From: Pseudomonadota bacterium | GTDB taxonomy: Bacteria > Pseudomonadota > Gammaproteobacteria > Xanthomonadales > Xanthomonadaceae | Length of the DNA stretch: 7,049 nucleotides | Reading direction: 5' to 3' | NCBI GenBank assembly: GCA_023453655.1 | Contig: JAEXTE010000116.1 | Location: forward strand, 1-7,049 | Part shown: positions 6,052 through 7,049 of the stretch, one piece after another | Position numbering within the stretch: position 1 is the stretch's first letter | Layout: each line of letters starts with the position of its first letter | Made by a program: the position numbers and the translations under genes | Notes under the pieces: generated by a model | The model's input: only the letters and a program-made list of their open reading frames with translations | Databases searched by the model: none | Told to the model about the DNA's origin: nothing

Positions 6052-6119
6052 AGCCAAGAGCGTGCGTCCACGTGCACCACGCCTACAACGACTCCAACAG
6101 GCTCCATCGAGATCCCGCC

Positions 6120-6527
6120 ATGACCACCAAGCCGTCCCTGAACACCCTGCTGCAGCAGTTCGAGTCCGAACAGGCGCAGCGCCAGCTGCCCGACTTCGGC
6201 CCCGGCGACACCGTCGTCGTCAACGTGAAGGTGAAGGAAGGCAACCGCGAGCGCGTCCAGGCCTACGAAGGCGTGGTCATCGGCAAGAAGAACGCCGGCC
6301 TCAACTCCTCGTTCACCGTGCGCAAGATCTCCCACGGCTACGGCGTGGAGCGCGTGTTCCAGACCCACAGCGCCACCATCGACTCGGTCGAAGTGAAGCG
6401 CCGCGGCAAGGTCCGCGCCGGCAAGCTGTACTACCTGCGTGGCCTGGAAGGCAAGAAGGCGCGCATCAAGGAAGACCTGTCCGCGCACGCCAAGGCCAAG
6501 GCCGCGGCGGCCGCTGCCGCCGAGTAA
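6120..6527 (+). CDS. rplS: 50S ribosomal protein L19
   Basis: L19 sits at the 30S-50S interface of the large subunit. The 135-residue protein has the conserved core [20 protein letters not shown] (25-44), [20 protein letters not shown] (46-65), [18 protein letters not shown] (67-84) and [20 protein letters not shown] (92-111), followed by KKARIKEDL. It is about 20 residues longer than E. coli L19 (115), the difference being an Ala/Lys tail ([12 protein letters not shown], 124-135), a kind of extension common in GC-rich relatives. The ATG at 6120 is chosen because [15 protein letters not shown] matches the usual L19 start; the frame stays open to 6072, but those 16 extra codons are in the leader. 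GAGA about 8 bases upstream is a fair ribosome binding site. It is the last gene of the cluster, with its own promoter and a terminator 26 bases downstream. Confidence 0.98.
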   Translation: MTTKPSLNTLLQQFESEQAQRQLPDFGPGDTVVVNVKVKEGNRERVQAYEGVVIGKKNAGLNSSFTVRKISHGYGVERVFQTHSATIDSVEVKRRGKVRAGKLYYLRGLEGKKARIKEDLSAHAKAKAAAAAAAE

Positions 6528-6553
6528 GGCAGGCTTCCCGCGCGACACCGCAG

Positions 6554-6577
6554 CGGCCGCCCCCGGGGCGGCCGTTT
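6554..6577 (+). terminator. rho-independent terminator after rplS
   Basis: CGGCCGCC (6554-6561) pairs perfectly with GGCGGCCG (6567-6574) around the loop CCCGG, and is followed by TTT and then GCGTT. Two further pairs (A6552-T6576 and a G6553-T6575 wobble) can extend the stem into the T-tract. It lies 26 bases after the L19 stop and closes the rpsP-rimM-trmD-rplS unit. The T-tract is short, as is usual in genomes this GC-rich. Confidence 0.8.
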
Positions 6578-6652
6578 GCGTTCCCGGCCTGACCTGCATT
6601 GGCCCGGGGATCGGGCCGGCGGAGGGGCCCACACCCCCCGGCACCCGCCCCC

Positions 6653-6700
6653 GTGCAGCCCGCGACCCGGCTGGCCCCACATCGCGCCGACGGGCTGCGC
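6653..6700. repeat. inverted repeat flanking the hslR -35 region
   Basis: GCAGCCCG (6655-6662) and CGGGCTGC (6691-6698) are exact reverse complements separated by 28 bases, extendable by a T-G wobble and one G-C pair to 6653 and 6700. The right half ends 4 bases before the TAGAAT of the hslR promoter, so the dyad brackets the place where a -35 element would lie. It could be a looping operator or a chance GC-rich dyad. The rest of the 206-base rplS-hslR gap holds the rplS terminator and a weak stem at 6599-6619. Confidence 0.4.
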
Positions 6701-6702
6701 AC

Positions 6703-6708
6703 TAGAAT
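6703..6708 (+). promoter_or_regulatory. -10 box of the hslR promoter
   Basis: TAGAAT, preceded by C and followed by CCG then CGGC, is the fourth copy of the window's -10/discriminator element. It lies 25 bases before the TTG start of hslR, so the transcript would start near 6715 with a leader of about 19 bases. No recognisable -35 hexamer is present at 16-18 bases upstream. Confidence 0.6.
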
Positions 6709-6733
6709 CCGCGGCCGTCCCCGTCGCGCCCGA

Positions 6734-7049
6734 TTGCCCATCCACGATCAACCCGTCGCCGCCCAGCCCGTCCGCCTGGACCTCTGGCTGTGGGCCGCGC
6801 GCTTCTTCCGCACGCGCGCGCTGGCCAAGCAGGCGGTCGAGACCGGCAAGGTCGAGGTCGGCGGCCAGCGCGCCAAGCCCGCGCGGGCCGTGCGAATGGG
6901 CGATGCGCTGCGGATCGAGCGCAGCGGCGAGGTGTTCGAGGTCGAGGTGCGCGGCCTGTCCGACAGCCGTGGTCCGGCACCGGTCGCGCAGGCGCTGTAT
7001 GCCGAGTCGGAGGCATCGCGCGCGCGGCGCGAGGCGGCCCGCGCATTGG
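6734..7049 (+). CDS. hslR: Hsp15-like S4-domain RNA-binding protein HslR, N-terminal part
   Basis: Hsp15 binds 50S subunits carrying a stalled nascent chain with attached tRNA and helps recycle them; it is induced by heat shock in E. coli. The 105 codons visible match it from near the start: VRLDLWLWAARFFRTRALAK (13-32) is the S4 RNA-binding motif, followed by VETGKVEVGGQRAKPARAVR (35-54), GDALRIERSG and GPAPVAQALY. The gene leaves the window at 7049, so the basic C-terminal tail (roughly 25-30 residues by comparison with E. coli Hsp15) is missing. There is no in-frame ATG before the S4 motif; TTG at 6734 gives a 12-residue lead-in similar in length to E. coli Hsp15 and sits suitably downstream of the promoter, so TTG is the proposed start. 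No Shine-Dalgarno sequence is evident. Confidence 0.9.
   Translation, partial: MPIHDQPVAAQPVRLDLWLWAARFFRTRALAKQAVETGKVEVGGQRAKPARAVRMGDALRIERSGEVFEVEVRGLSDSRGPAPVAQALYAESEASRARREAARAL

Noticed and set aside
6072..6119. Upstream extension of rplS by 16 codons
   Set aside because: [15 protein letters not shown] at 6120 is the normal L19 N-terminus and has the ribosome binding site.
6599..6619. Second hairpin after the rplS terminator (GGCCCG/CGGGCC)
   Set aside because: It has a six-bp core with wobble extensions, no T-tract, and lies in very GC-rich DNA; it is likely chance.

Overview
This window looks like an ordinary chromosomal housekeeping segment from a GC-rich gammaproteobacterium, most likely of the Xanthomonadales (Lysobacteraceae, such as the Lysobacter/Xanthomonas group). 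The assignment is an inference. It rests on strong G/C third-position bias in every gene, the gene order, and the overall look of the proteins. No tRNA, rRNA, CRISPR array, insertion sequence, phage gene or defence cassette is visible.

Layout, left to right. (1) 1-439, minus strand: the N-terminal part of a PLP-dependent cysteine synthase/desulfhydrase-like enzyme that runs off the left edge. (2) 567-1169, plus: a small secreted protein of unknown function. (3) 1177-1965, minus: an eight-helix CcsA/YpjD-type membrane protein, convergent with (2) and divergent from ffh. (4) 2079-3449, plus: ffh, the signal recognition particle GTPase. (5) 3453-4256, plus: a class IV aminotransferase starting 3 bases after ffh. 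(6) 4349-6527, plus: the classical trmD cluster rpsP-rimM-trmD-rplS (S16, 16S processing factor, tRNA m1G37 methyltransferase, L19), closed by a good intrinsic terminator. (7) 6734-7049, plus: the N-terminal part of hslR (Hsp15, S4-domain ribosome rescue factor), with a TTG start and running off the right edge.

The central genes share one theme, making and using ribosomes: membrane targeting of nascent chains (Ffh), two ribosomal proteins, 30S maturation (RimM), tRNA modification that prevents frameshifting (TrmD), and rescue of stalled 50S subunits (HslR). YpjD next to ffh matches the E. coli neighbourhood. The class IV aminotransferase between ffh and rpsP is absent from the E. coli cluster.

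Regulatory signals are the most interesting part. Four intergenic gaps upstream of ffh, rpsP, rplS and hslR each carry the same element, C-TAKAAT-NNN-CGGC, which reads as a -10 box followed by a fixed GC-rich discriminator. The rimM-trmD gap holds an AT-richer island of GTGATTG-type heptamers arranged as a long imperfect hairpin ending 10 bases before the trmD start. Further hairpins lie between rpsP and rimM, at the predicted 5' end of the rplS transcript, and upstream of hslR. I found no convincing new multi-gene system; the unexplained content is in these non-coding elements and in the secreted protein.
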